From contig SHMT01000002.1 of assembly GCA_004282745.1 (NCBI GenBank), forward strand, positions 62,001 through 126,000: a stretch of 64,000 bases of DNA. The letters are read 5' to 3'. A program made the translations under genes and the position numbers. The notes beneath the pieces are model-generated. The model was not told the origin of the DNA, searched no databases, and saw only the letters and a list, made by a program, of their open reading frames with translations. This stretch comes from Candidatus Scalindua sp. SCAELEC01 (GTDB lineage Bacteria > Planctomycetota > Brocadiia > Brocadiales > Scalinduaceae). Positions 18,086 through 27,789 of the stretch are shown piece by piece. How positions within the stretch are numbered: position 1 is the stretch's first letter; each line of letters starts with the position of its first letter.

Positions 18086-20179
18086 TTAGTTCTCTTTCCC
18101 AAACAACTTTTCGAAAGAGTTCCCGATGCTCTCCCCTACACCCATAATACTTTGCGGAACGCTCTTTTCACTACTCTTCTTTTTCTCTAGTTCTTTGCTG
18201 AGTGAAGCATTAACTCCCCCTTTTGCAATCTCAATAGCGGCAAGACAGGGGTTCTGATCATCTGAATTTTTACCTATTAGGGCTGCAACAATACCAAAAG
18301 GACCAAAGAGTGCGATACCGCCTATTGCCTTACCCACGGCAATTACGGTCTGTTTTGTATCAAGGGTAAGCGAGGGATCTGAAAGGGTACCCCCAAGTTT
18401 GAAAGGTTTGGCGAGTTCACCCAGATTAAGGCTGAATTTACCTGTAGCTTGGGTCCCAAGGCCCTCCTTTGGAATCGGTTTAAGTGAAATATTGAGACGC
18501 TCTTGTCTCAGATCGCTCTCTCCACCACCTACCACACACATGTGCTCAGTGTCAAAGAGCAAGACACTACTTTTTGCTAACCCATTTTCGATATCAAAAC
18601 GCCCTACCATGCAGCGAATGTCTGTCTGCGCCTCTTTCTCCTTAAACGGATTGAGAAGACGGTAAACGGAAGTACGGAGATCTGAACCGAGTAGCTCAAT
18701 ATACTTATTCAATATCTGGCCATCACCCAATATTACGCTTACATGCCCATCAATATTTTCCATAATATTCGCTACCGAAGCACCTTGTCCACTAAGCAGA
18801 ATATCAACATCTAAATCTCCAACCATTACATTTCTCATGCCGAGATCTTTTAGCATACTTTCAAGATCTACACCGTTGGCCTTAAACTGGGTGTTCACGA
18901 CGGCATCCTTTCTAAGGATTTCCAGGTTAACGTGTCCGTTTAGGGAACCACCACCGATAGTTGCATTTATTGGTCTCACAATCAACGTATCATTTTTCGT
19001 AACGATTTCTGATGAAACGTTGTTTAAAGCCAATCTGGGTAGCAGGAGTTTCTTGATCTTGATAGTAGCTGTTCCATCAACTTTGGTCAGTACATCAATC
19101 TGCAGTGGAGTTGAAGAAAATAGCTTCCCTGCCTTTGTCTCTGACGTAGATAATTCCACTCCATCAACACCCCCTTTTCTCAGTTGAGATAAGAGTGGTC
19201 GTAAGTCGAGGTTATCAGAAGAAAGATTTGATGAAAAATAGGGTCTCTTATTTGACAAATCTATTTCGATCAAACCTTCGATTCTATTACCACCCAGGCT
19301 GATCCCGCAATCAGTAATCTGATAGCTTTTGGGTTTAACATCTGAGATACGTCCCGTAATCTGTAGTTCTTCATTGAGTGGAAGTTGTCTTCCCACAACT
19401 TTTGACAATTTTGTAAAATCGAAGGCCTGTATCGTAAAGCCTAGATCCAGCCCTCTTTGATGCAATGGATCCTTGAGAGAACCTTTCAATTTGGCGGTAA
19501 TATCAAAGGCTTTGAAGGTAAGATCAATTGTACAATCTTTTTCCGAATTTAACATATCTGGAACGGGACCAAGTGTACCACGAACTTGAAATGATTCCCC
19601 TTTGAAACCTCCATCTGATGATATTTCTAATAGGTCATAAAAACCTTCTGCTTTAGCAGTGAGGCTTTTTAATAAAATTTTGTACGCCTTACCAGATTTT
19701 CCATCCTTAAATGAGAGCCTTCCTCTTACAACCCTTATATTATTAATGGTTACTGCAGGAAGCTTTATCTTGCCAGTTGATGAAATACTCTCAAAGTTTA
19801 GCCGGCCTGACTCATCCGTCTCGAGAAGAACGTTGGGTTCAATTACAACACACCGTTTTATTTTTATCTTGCCCGTGATCAGAGAGAATAGGGCAACCTG
19901 AATTTCGAATCGCTTGATTTTTACTAGTTCTGGACGGGAACCCCACAGTGCATTTTGAAATTTGATGTCCGTTAATACTATCGTAGGTCTAAAACCAATA
20001 TCGAGGTTAATGTCTCCACCAATAGTCAGCTCTCTACCTGTTGCATCCAGTGTCGCCTTTGAAATGAGAGGTTTAAGATCTTCGCAGTCGTAGCGAGTCA
20101 GGAGTACATATACTCCAACAATTAAAGACAGAATCAATGCGACGACTACTCCTAATATCAGCTTTATCCTACTACTCAT
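18086..20179 (-). CDS. AsmA family protein
   Basis: A 697-residue AsmA-like protein. Residues 5-27 form an N-terminal membrane anchor (IKLILGVVVALILSLIVGVY). The adjacent DATGRELTIGGDINLDIG and PTIVLTDIKFQNALWGS are the AsmA N-terminal block. A long beta-rich bridge follows, and a C-terminal block (about 460-600) includes LDVDILLSGQGASVANIMEN and DGHVSVILGDGQI. AsmA-type bridges carry phospholipid between inner and outer membranes, so it implies a diderm envelope. The start was set at ATG 20179 (MSSRIK), close to the anchor; the frame opens at TTG 20197. The next gene upstream is the ExeA-like ATPase, 185 bp away. Confidence 0.88.
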   Translation of the reverse strand: MSSRIKLILGVVVALILSLIVGVYVLLTRYDCEDLKPLISKATLDATGRELTIGGDINLDIGFRPTIVLTDIKFQNALWGSRPELVKIKRFEIQVALFSLITGKIKIKRCVVIEPNVLLETDESGRLNFESISSTGKIKLPAVTINNIRVVRGRLSFKDGKSGKAYKILLKSLTAKAEGFYDLLEISSDGGFKGESFQVRGTLGPVPDMLNSEKDCTIDLTFKAFDITAKLKGSLKDPLHQRGLDLGFTIQAFDFTKLSKVVGRQLPLNEELQITGRISDVKPKSYQITDCGISLGGNRIEGLIEIDLSNKRPYFSSNLSSDNLDLRPLLSQLRKGGVDGVELSTSETKAGKLFSSTPLQIDVLTKVDGTATIKIKKLLLPRLALNNVSSEIVTKNDTLIVRPINATIGGGSLNGHVNLEILRKDAVVNTQFKANGVDLESMLKDLGMRNVMVGDLDVDILLSGQGASVANIMENIDGHVSVILGDGQILNKYIELLGSDLRTSVYRLLNPFKEKEAQTDIRCMVGRFDIENGLAKSSVLLFDTEHMCVVGGGESDLRQERLNISLKPIPKEGLGTQATGKFSLNLGELAKPFKLGGTLSDPSLTLDTKQTVIAVGKAIGGIALFGPFGIVAALIGKNSDDQNPCLAAIEIAKGGVNASLSKELEKKKSSEKSVPQSIMGVGESIGNSFEKLFGKEN

Positions 20180-20364
20180 GATCTTATGTCCCGACAAATC
20201 TTCAACTTCACTGAACGTGATTGTATACCTATTATTGCAAAATGCTTATTGGCATGGGTATTATTGGCTAAGGGGTGGTGCAAAAATAACGTATTGTTTT
20301 ATGGTCCGTCCCCGCCAGATTGATAAGTTATGGTTTCCCGAACACAAAGTCGAAAGGTTGGAAG

Positions 20365-22335
20365 TTAACTGCTTGGGCTGTTGTACAGATTTTCTAAACG
20401 CTCCATTACCTCCCTTTCCAGAAAGCGATACTTACTACCGGTACCATAATCGAGGAATTTCTGAAAATGAAAGGCTGCCCTATTGACATCATGCTCTTCA
20501 AATATTACTGCCAAATTATAGTGTGCTTCCGGATGGGTAGGGTCTATGGTGAGTGCCTCTTCGAAGAATCTTCTCGCCCTGTCAGGATGGTTCAGTTTTT
20601 TTGATAATACGCCTAGATAGGTAATACATCGTACATCTTTGGGGTTAGCCTCGAGGATAATTTTAAACTCCTTCATGGCTGCCTGAAGATCACCCTTCTT
20701 ATATAAGGCAACCCCAAGGTTATATCGTGCCATAGAGTAATTTGGGTCAAGGTTTATGGCCTTTCTGTATTCGGTTATTGCGCTATCGAAGTTTCCCCAC
20801 TCCTGGTAAACAGAGCCGAGGTTATTGTGTATCTCGTAGTCATTCGGATAGAGCTTAAGTAACTCTAGATACTCTTCCTCTGCTTTTAAAAATTCTCCAC
20901 TCTTTTGGTACATGATGGCACGTTTAAACTGCTCTTTTTCCCCAACTAAAGTTGGTGCCTGAGCAATCTTCCCTTGAAGTTGTGGCAATTCTTGCTCCGG
21001 TACATGTCCACGATTTTTTTCGGCCATCATATTATGAGAATAGAGGAGGTTTTGTTTCGGCTGCCCCTTGTTTTCAACCGCTTCTTTTGTATCGGCCACT
21101 TTCCCCTGAAGAGTCGGTATTCCTTGTCCCGCTTTGTGAGTAGGAGTGCCTTTGGTGAAGAAACGGTGAGAAATGAAAAAACCTATCGTTACCACACTAA
21201 CGAAAATCAAAGCAACTCCTGGAATAAGGACTTTCATCCTCCTCTTATTCACCCAAATTGACTGAGCATACGACCTTATCTCGGTAACTGCTGGAATAAG
21301 GAGGGCCTGCCTCATCTTATCTATCCACGTTAACTTTGCACGCGACCTTATCACAGCTACTGCTGGAATAAGGAATACCTCCCTCATCTTATCTATCCAC
21401 GTTAACTTTCCACACGACCTTATCGCAGCTACTACGGAAATAAGAAGGGTCTGCCTCATCTTATTCATCCACGTTAACTTTCTACACGACCTTATCGCAG
21501 CTACTGTTGGAATAAGGAATACCTCCCTCATCTTATCCATCCAAGTAGGCCAAGCATACGATCTTTCAAACGTTTCCATCTCTTCCTCTTGCAAAGTAAC
21601 GTCGTGAACCGCATTTTCCACGATTTCCTCTTTCGTTTCTATGGTCTGTTGGGTGTATGTGTCAGTGAGTTCGCAATCAAAGATAAGATTTCTGATACAG
21701 GGAATGCCGAGAGGATGTTTTTGTATATACGCCAAGGCTTTTTGAGAAAAATGCATACCACCTGTAGGACCAGCTACCATGAGTCGATGTTCAATATACT
21801 TTTGTATCTCATCCAACTTAAGCGGGTCGCGAGGATCCTGATACATACATTTTTCACTATTATAATATTGTTGAAACTTTGAAGATTTCAGATCATGCCC
21901 TTCTCCAACTTGCCCTATCAGCATAATCTGTAAAAACTTTTCCTTGTTTGCATACAAGTCAGACGAAATTTTCTCTTGATCTGATTCGGATAGAGGTAAA
22001 TATTGATCATCATCAACAACAAGGAGTGCGAGCTCTCCCTCCTTCAATGATTTAAGCAAGAATTGTATTAATTGATATATCTTCTTCTTGATGGGCTCCT
22101 TGGTGCTCTTTCCCAGTATACCAAAGTTTTGGAGGATTGCTCCGAGAAGTTCATTCTCATAGCAAAAGCGATTGAGAGCAAATTCAGTCTGGCTTTCTCT
22201 CCCCGCCTTTCGGAGAACCATGCGGCACATGGTAGTTTTGTCGGCACCTATCGTACCGGTTATGGCTATACACCCCTCCCTTTTGTCTCTACCATAAAGA
22301 GAGAGAAACAGGTTAGTATTATAGTTTTCACTCAT
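20365..22335 (-). CDS. ExeA/GspA-like ATPase with tandem 24-residue repeats, membrane span and TPRs
   Basis: A 656-residue protein. Residues 1-240 resemble the ExeA/GspA AAA ATPase: Walker B-like LALLVVDDDQ and the DPLKLDEIQKYIEHRL sensor region are present. The Walker A is altered to ITGTIGADKTT (Asp where Gly is usual), and the usual N-terminal 30-40 residues before it are shortened. Residues about 262-370 are five head-to-tail units of 24 residues of the type TWIDKMREVFLIPAVAVIRS; the last merges into a membrane span (VLIPGVALIFVSVVTIGFF). After a linker, residues about 460-650 contain five TPR units. ExeA-type proteins act in pilus or type II secretion assembly with peptidoglycan; here TPRs replace the usual peptidoglycan-binding tail. 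No secretion genes are adjacent. Confidence 0.8.
   Translation of the reverse strand: MSENYNTNLFLSLYGRDKREGCIAITGTIGADKTTMCRMVLRKAGRESQTEFALNRFCYENELLGAILQNFGILGKSTKEPIKKKIYQLIQFLLKSLKEGELALLVVDDDQYLPLSESDQEKISSDLYANKEKFLQIMLIGQVGEGHDLKSSKFQQYYNSEKCMYQDPRDPLKLDEIQKYIEHRLMVAGPTGGMHFSQKALAYIQKHPLGIPCIRNLIFDCELTDTYTQQTIETKEEIVENAVHDVTLQEEEMETFERSYAWPTWMDKMREVFLIPTVAAIRSCRKLTWMNKMRQTLLISVVAAIRSCGKLTWIDKMREVFLIPAVAVIRSRAKLTWIDKMRQALLIPAVTEIRSYAQSIWVNKRRMKVLIPGVALIFVSVVTIGFFISHRFFTKGTPTHKAGQGIPTLQGKVADTKEAVENKGQPKQNLLYSHNMMAEKNRGHVPEQELPQLQGKIAQAPTLVGEKEQFKRAIMYQKSGEFLKAEEEYLELLKLYPNDYEIHNNLGSVYQEWGNFDSAITEYRKAINLDPNYSMARYNLGVALYKKGDLQAAMKEFKIILEANPKDVRCITYLGVLSKKLNHPDRARRFFEEALTIDPTHPEAHYNLAVIFEEHDVNRAAFHFQKFLDYGTGSKYRFLEREVMERLENLYNSPSS
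21235..21560 (-). repeat. 72-bp in-frame tandem repeat inside the ExeA-like gene
   Basis: Four to five head-to-tail copies of a 72-bp unit, marked on the plus strand by the recurring CTCATCTTATCTATCCACGT and CGACCTTATC. Each encodes 24 residues. The near-identity at DNA level (for example CATCTTATCTATCCACGTTA twice in succession) points to recent unequal duplication rather than old structural repetition. Confidence 0.88.
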
Positions 22336-22877
22336 GAGAACTTAGTCACTGACTTCTTGTCTTTCCAACAAGGAACCAATAGGGTTCTATTTTATTGATG
22401 TATAGAGGTAAAACAGCGAAAAAAGCCAAACAGAAAATGTATAAAAATAGATGATGAATAATAATCATCATTAACAACCTCCTATCAGAGATAGAGGAAC
22501 CAAATTACATTGAACAATAATTAATTCCTTCTTTATAGTAATTGAAGTGTGTTGCTAAGACATTGCGCAGTGACATCGTCCTGCATTAAAACAAAGTGCC
22601 TCAAAACTATCAAGAAAATTTTAGTCTCACATATACATACACATATTCTGTATTTGAATAACGCTGCTAAAGTGGGCAAATGTACTAAAAATATTTTGTT
22701 TTTATTGCCGGCAATTTTCAGGAGCTGACAGATTGTGACTTGAATGAAAAAGGCAAAAATTCAATAAAAAATATTAGCCAAGTGGGGTCGGATGTGGTAG
22801 ATTAAGCCTCTGCACTATGCCGGCAGACTCGTCATTACCCTTTACACACAAAAATACACAAATTAAGGAGATGAATC
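22336..22877. other. Gene-free gap between divergent genes
   Basis: 542 bp of AT-rich sequence between the ExeA-like gene (minus) and the dehydrogenase (plus). The only structure seen is a short palindrome CCTCCTATC/GATAGAGG at 22478-22497. Promoters for both flanking genes are expected here, but none could be assigned with confidence. Confidence 0.5.
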
Positions 22878-23861
22878 TTGTCTTTAAACGTCTATGTTAC
22901 CCGAAAAATTCCTGACGATGGTATTTCTCGATTGCGCACGATTTGTGATACCGTGGAGGTAAACCCGCACGACAGATCTTTAACGTATGAAGAGCTTATC
23001 GTACAGACAAAAGGCAGGAGTGCCTTACTTACCATGCTTTCGGACAAAATTGACGCAAATCTCATACAAGAGGCAAGAGAGCTAAGGATAATTGCCAATT
23101 ACGCCGTTGGGTATGACAATATCGATATCGACGCAGCCACGGCTAAAGGTATTGTCGTTACCAATACCCCCGGTGTACTAACGAATAGCACAGCAGATAT
23201 GGCGTGGGCGCTTCTCTTTTCTGCTGCCCGAAAGATTGTGAACGGTGACACCTTGACTCGTACCGGAATGTTTCGGGGTTGGGAACCCATGCTTCTCCTG
23301 GGAGGTGACTTAACGGGAAAAACACTGGGAATTATTGGGGCTGGGAGAATTGGTACCGCTGTAGCCTTACGATCGAGAGGGTGGGATATGAAGGTGCTCT
23401 ATACGACACAGACAAGCAGAAATTCCATTCTTGAAGAAACCTTACATGCTAAGAGGGTAGATTTGGATACACTTTTAACGGAATCTGATTTTGTCTCTCT
23501 TAATACCCGTTTTTCAGAAGAGACGAGGCATTTAATAGGAGCCAGTGAACTATCAAAAATGAAACCTACGGCGTACCTTGTCAATACGGCACGCGGAGCC
23601 GTCATTGATGAAACGGCACTCGTAGAAGCGTTACAGAACAGACAGATTGCCGGAGCAGGACTGGATGTATATGAAGAAGAGCCGATTTTAAAACCAGGGC
23701 TAGCGGAACTGGACAACGTGGTCCTCGCCCCTCACCTTGGCAGCGCCACCATCGAAACACGCGCAAAAATGTCCCTCATGGCTGCGGAAGATATTATTGC
23801 CGTCATAAACAATCAGAGACCTAAAAATCCCGTTAATCCAGAAGCCATTACATTACGGTAA
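22878..23861 (+). CDS. D-2-hydroxyacid dehydrogenase (glyoxylate/hydroxypyruvate reductase type)
   Basis: A 327-residue NAD(P)-dependent dehydrogenase of the D-isomer 2-hydroxyacid family. The Rossmann motif is GIIGAGRIGTAV (about 155). The catalytic residues are in NTARGAVIDE (Arg), DVYEEEP (Glu) and APHLGSAT (His). The substrate loop NYAVGYDNID matches glyoxylate or hydroxypyruvate reductases best. It would reduce glyoxylate or hydroxypyruvate to glycolate or glycerate in the cytoplasm. The start is TTG 22878, with AAGGAG 7 bases upstream; the ATG at 22871 is in another frame. It stands alone and converges with the ABC transporter. Exact substrate is not certain. Confidence 0.92.
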   Translation: MSLNVYVTRKIPDDGISRLRTICDTVEVNPHDRSLTYEELIVQTKGRSALLTMLSDKIDANLIQEARELRIIANYAVGYDNIDIDAATAKGIVVTNTPGVLTNSTADMAWALLFSAARKIVNGDTLTRTGMFRGWEPMLLLGGDLTGKTLGIIGAGRIGTAVALRSRGWDMKVLYTTQTSRNSILEETLHAKRVDLDTLLTESDFVSLNTRFSEETRHLIGASELSKMKPTAYLVNTARGAVIDETALVEALQNRQIAGAGLDVYEEEPILKPGLAELDNVVLAPHLGSATIETRAKMSLMAAEDIIAVINNQRPKNPVNPEAITLR

Positions 23862-23931
23862 CTCATTACATCAGAAACTACATTTTAGGATAAGGTAGTA
23901 GGTGGCTAGTTTTAGTTTCCCTTCACATACC

Positions 23932-25965
23932 TCATGACCATTTTTTCTCTTGTGCGGGCTGATCTAGTTCAATAAATGGCTCTTGAGTCATGGTAAGACC
24001 TGGGTTTTCAGCATCCGTTGCTTCAGTTTCAGTTTTTTCCATCTCCTGCGCGTTAAACTGCATTTCAAAGAGTTTGCTATAGAGTCCTCCGTTCGCAAGA
24101 AGTTGATTGTGGTGACCCGTTTCAACGATTCTCCCATTTTCGAGAACAACAATTAAATCCGCATGGAGGATCGTTGATAGCCTGTGAGCGATTACAAATG
24201 TAGTGCGGTCCTTAACGAGCCGGTAGATAGCATTTTGGATAAGCTGTTCGGTTTCAGTATCCACTGAAGACGTCGCCTCGTCCAGGATCAGGATTCGAGG
24301 ATTGGCAAGAATAGCACGGGCAATGGCTATCCGCTGCTTCTGTCCCCCGGAAAGTTTAACTCCCCGTTCACCGATTAAAGAGTCATAACCGTTGGTAAGT
24401 TCCATAATAAAGTCGTGGGCGTTGGCTGCTCTTGCCGCAGCTTCAATTTCTTCTTCAGAGGCTGCGGAACGGGCATAAGCAATATTTACCTTAACGGTAT
24501 CATTAAAGAGAAAGGTCTCCTGAAGGACCATGGCCATCTGCTTTCTCAGAGAGTGAAGCTTGACCCCCTTGATATTGCAATCGTCAATTAAAATATCCCC
24601 CCTGTTCGGGTCGTAAAATCTCGGTATAAGGTTCGTAAGGGTAGTTTTTCCACTTCCACTTGGCCCTACAAAGGCAATCATCTGTCCCGGCAGTGCCTTA
24701 AGGGTAATATCCGTTAAGACTTCCGAATCGTTATTATACCGGAAGTGAACGTTTCTAAATTCAACGGTACCACGTACAAGAGGCAGATCAACGGCGTTCG
24801 GAGAATCCTGCAGATCGGCGGGTGTATCCAGGACCTCGAAAACGCGTTCCGTAGATGCTATGGCGCGTTGAACCTGATTATAAAATCGTGTTAAACCCGT
24901 AATGGGGCCGTACATCATTTGGAGATAGGGGAAGAATATGACGAAGGTACCGGCGGATAACTGTCCCTGCAGAACCTTATATCCACCCAGACAGATTACG
25001 ACTACCGCACCCGTTTCCGTGATCAGGTCAACAATCGGTCTCAACGTAGAGACAAGCCTGAGTATCCGAACATGCAGATAGTAATTTTCATAGTTTTTCC
25101 CTTTAAACCGTTTCAACTCCTCCTCCTCTTTCGCAAAGCTGGCAATAACGCGGATACCAGAGATATTATCCTGAATCAATGCATTGAGATCACCCGTCTT
25201 CTCCCTGAGGGAACGGAAAATTTTTCGTATCCTCTTTCCAAAATTATAGGTGCAGAGGGAGATAAAGGGACAGACAAGTAATACGATACTCGTAAGCTGC
25301 CAATCCAGTTTCATACAAAAATAGAGTATCCATACGAACTTAAACATGTCGGTGATAAAGGTAATCACGGGGCCGACTATTGCCTGTTCCAGCGAATTGA
25401 CATCATTCATGAGGCGGCTCATGATGTCGCCGGTCTTGTTGTTTTCAAAATAGTTGAGGGGAAATCGCTGTATGTGTCCATAGAGCTGGTTCCGCAAATC
25501 ATAGACAAGTCTCTGCCCTAACTCAGAGGTAATAAAGCCGTGGGTCATGGTAATCGCACTACCTATGGTATGCATGATTAAAAAACTTGCGGCAAGAAAT
25601 ATCAGCATGAAGAGCGTAGAATGGTACTCTCCAAACCAGTGCTCATGAAGATAATCAGAAGCCGTCAACAGTGGTCTGGAAAGGGGTATGGGACTCACTC
25701 TCCCGGTTGGCTTTCCGTTGAATTCTAAATCACTGCTCTCTTGAAGAGTGTCACTATTGTTTACAAACTGCCCTGTTAATCTTATCTCGTCTACGGCAAT
25801 CCCCAGGATTTGTGTAGGTAAGACGGCAATAAATGCACTCGTTGCCGATAGAAGCAGCACAATTAACGTCCTACGCCAGTACGGTTTCAAATACCCTAAC
25901 AATCTAAAATAGGTGCTTTTGGGGTCTCTGTTTCTCGTTGTGTGTATTGTATCCGGACGTTTCAA
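23932..25965 (-). CDS. MsbA-like ABC exporter (fused membrane and ATPase domains)
   Basis: A 677-residue half-transporter. Residues about 30-390 form the type-1 exporter membrane domain with six spans. There is an unusually long first periplasmic loop (about 65-115), and the intracellular loop contains NKTGDIMSRLMNDVNSLEQ. The ATPase has GPSGSGKTTL (Walker A), LSGGQKQRIAIARA (signature), ILILDEATSSVD (Walker B) and the H-loop IAHRLS. Such proteins export lipids, glycolipids or drugs as homodimers. The gene appears to start at TTG 25965, with AGGA about 11 bases upstream. No neighbour indicates the substrate. Confidence 0.93.
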   Translation of the reverse strand: MKRPDTIHTTRNRDPKSTYFRLLGYLKPYWRRTLIVLLLSATSAFIAVLPTQILGIAVDEIRLTGQFVNNSDTLQESSDLEFNGKPTGRVSPIPLSRPLLTASDYLHEHWFGEYHSTLFMLIFLAASFLIMHTIGSAITMTHGFITSELGQRLVYDLRNQLYGHIQRFPLNYFENNKTGDIMSRLMNDVNSLEQAIVGPVITFITDMFKFVWILYFCMKLDWQLTSIVLLVCPFISLCTYNFGKRIRKIFRSLREKTGDLNALIQDNISGIRVIASFAKEEEELKRFKGKNYENYYLHVRILRLVSTLRPIVDLITETGAVVVICLGGYKVLQGQLSAGTFVIFFPYLQMMYGPITGLTRFYNQVQRAIASTERVFEVLDTPADLQDSPNAVDLPLVRGTVEFRNVHFRYNNDSEVLTDITLKALPGQMIAFVGPSGSGKTTLTNLIPRFYDPNRGDILIDDCNIKGVKLHSLRKQMAMVLQETFLFNDTVKVNIAYARSAASEEEIEAAARAANAHDFIMELTNGYDSLIGERGVKLSGGQKQRIAIARAILANPRILILDEATSSVDTETEQLIQNAIYRLVKDRTTFVIAHRLSTILHADLIVVLENGRIVETGHHNQLLANGGLYSKLFEMQFNAQEMEKTETEATDAENPGLTMTQEPFIELDQPAQEKKWS

Positions 25966-26406
25966 TTGCGTTTCATTCCTCTATTTTTCTAAGATTCTCA
26001 AAAAATTTTACACGTGATAATAGATACTGCTGGTCTTCATTAGTGGTTGAACCACTGAATCTCCATTCAAGCACTCATTGTCAGAGAAAAAAACGATGAA
26101 AAACGTTTGGTTTTTTGATTACAATGGCGGGATAGAGAAACGTAATGGAAACGGTTGCTTGTCTTGATAATGGAAGGAGGCATAATATACCTTAAATCTG
26201 TTTCATGCATCTATAATTTCCAACATCCAACATACGCTTGTATTGTATCTTTTATCATTCCTTGACCTTCTTCCTCTCCCCACTCCTTCTCTCTAATGTT
26301 GAAACTTTCTCATGAAAAACAAGGCGTGATTATACCTTAATGGGATACCCATTTAAAATATTAAATAAAAAGGTATAGCAGACCGAATGAAAAATACAAT
26401 CTTAAC
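25966..26406. other. Gene-free gap upstream of a family C element
   Basis: 441 bp with no ORF or stable hairpin. A stretch at 26038-26076 begins TAGTGGTTGAAC and ends in TTCAAGCACT, recalling the terminus of repeat family C, but lacks its interior; it may be a decayed copy. Confidence 0.4.
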
Positions 26407-26555
26407 TAGTGTTTGAACGAAAACTACCCATCTACTGCGTTACTGCAATAATTTCGCAATCCTCAAGTACAATTGTACGTTCCGGTTACGAAATTATTAC
26501 GCGCCTTGTACCTAGGCACTTTTCATTCAAACACAGGGTTTTCGCTCAGACACTA
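26407..26555 (+). repeat. MITE-like repeat family C (copy 2)
   Basis: 149 bp with termini TAGTGTTTGAACGAAAAC and GTTTTCGCTCAGACACTA. The interior is itself palindromic: AATAATTTCGCAA pairs with TTACGAAATTATT around GTACAATTGTAC. It is followed at 26558-26579 by a second solitary terminus, TAGTGGTTGAACGAAAACTA, whose complement supplies the stop codon of the DUF1848 gene. Confidence 0.9.
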
Positions 26556-26574
26556 ACTAGTGGTTGAACGAAAA

Positions 26575-27459
26575 CTACCTTCCGAGCAGCTGAGTACCTT
26601 CGGGGTTGTGCAGTTTATGATTGTTTCGTGCACGATCGAAATTTGATGTGGCATAGCAGTAAACACATCGATAGAGACAGGTGTTATAGCTCCCGATATC
26701 ACGGCTTTCTACACAGTGACAACTCTTTCGTTGCGTTGAGTCTTTTTTGCCCGTTACCGAAATATTGAAGAGATTTTTGATTAGTTGGTCATCAATACAC
26801 TTTGAGGGAACAAGTCCGTAAGGTTGATAGTCCTCCTCCTCAGCGCAAGCATATACCTCTATTCCATATGCATGTGCAATTTTTAGCAAGACCTTAATGA
26901 TATCTCTAATGGTACCTGGCTTTGGTCTCTCAATGCAATGCCCCTCCTGCCCAATCTTGTCAAGTCGTCTTTGTATTTTGCGGTAGAAATCTACAAAACT
27001 GATAATGGATCGTTTTGTCACCCCACACAGACGGGAAGCTATCTCCTCATACCTTTGAAGATGGAACTCTTGTTTCATACCGTTTCCCAGAACAATAGGA
27101 TCGTATCTCCAGATTACTTTGTCCGGCCCAACCATCTCTGACAGTTTTTGAAACGTCTCTATCCTGGAATCCAGATCTGCCATATTGGGATCCAGGTATC
27201 TTGGGTTATCCATCAAGGTGTAAAGAAAATAGTAGCGATATCCGAGTGAATCCAGCTCTGAAAGTTTGGGTATGAGAGGTCTTGGGTTGCGGGTCCAAAA
27301 GACAATGACATCCACATCTGCCGCTCGAAGCGGAATACGTGAGACCTGGAGAGAATTGAAAGGGTTTTGCACCTCACAGAACCCTGCATAAATACGGTTC
27401 ATAAACCATTCAGCATAAAATGCAGGAATGTCTGTACGTCTGCTGGCACTAATTATCAT
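26575..27459 (-). CDS. DUF1848 family protein with C-terminal Cys cluster
   Basis: A 294-residue protein beginning MIISASRRTDIPAFYAEWF, the hallmark of DUF1848. Other conserved blocks are VIVFWTRNPRP, YRYYFLYTLMDNPR, VIWRYDPIVL and, near the C-terminus, TCLYRCVYCYA, a CxxxCxxC cluster likely to hold an Fe-S centre as in radical SAM enzymes but at the opposite end. Function unknown; the fold is predicted to be a TIM barrel related to radical SAM proteins. GGAAAC precedes ATG 27459. The stop codon TAG lies inside a family C terminus at 26558-26579, so the last few residues may have been trimmed by repeat insertion. Confidence 0.85.
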   Translation of the reverse strand: MIISASRRTDIPAFYAEWFMNRIYAGFCEVQNPFNSLQVSRIPLRAADVDVIVFWTRNPRPLIPKLSELDSLGYRYYFLYTLMDNPRYLDPNMADLDSRIETFQKLSEMVGPDKVIWRYDPIVLGNGMKQEFHLQRYEEIASRLCGVTKRSIISFVDFYRKIQRRLDKIGQEGHCIERPKPGTIRDIIKVLLKIAHAYGIEVYACAEEEDYQPYGLVPSKCIDDQLIKNLFNISVTGKKDSTQRKSCHCVESRDIGSYNTCLYRCVYCYATSNFDRARNNHKLHNPEGTQLLGR

Positions 27460-27636
27460 AATCAGTTTCCATTATCATTCAAGATCCCACGATCAAAACA
27501 GAGGAAGACTCCCTCTCTGGCCTTCATACTATCACATTATTTTTTATCTTGCAAAACCGGATTTATGACTCTTTCTTATAAGCGAAGGAAAAGGTATAAT
27601 GCTCTCTCTGTAGCTTAGATCTCAGGAAAAAATAAT

Positions 27637-27767
27637 CACACAAAGACACGAAGACACAAAGAATAACGATTGAAGATACTATATTTCATAGGGCAGGCGG
27701 AATATCAAGAATTACAAACACAAAACTCTAATAAAGACAACCTTTGTGCTCTCTGTGTCTTTGTGTG
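27637..27767. repeat. Inverted-repeat element upstream of the MutY-like gene
   Basis: Arms of about 25 bp, CACACAAAGACACGAAGACA... (27637-27661) and its imperfect complement ...TGTGTCTTTGTGTG (27742-27767), enclose about 80 bp. It is a dispersed-repeat type seen in many environmental genomes. It ends about 20 bp before the MutY-like gene start and could form a long cruciform or a hairpin in the leader. Confidence 0.75.
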
Positions 27768-27789
27768 AGGATGAGTAATTTTGAACATT

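Noticed and set aside
21235-21560. Regular repeats considered as a CRISPR array
   Set aside because: The unit is 72 bp with no unique spacers and stays in frame inside a coding region.
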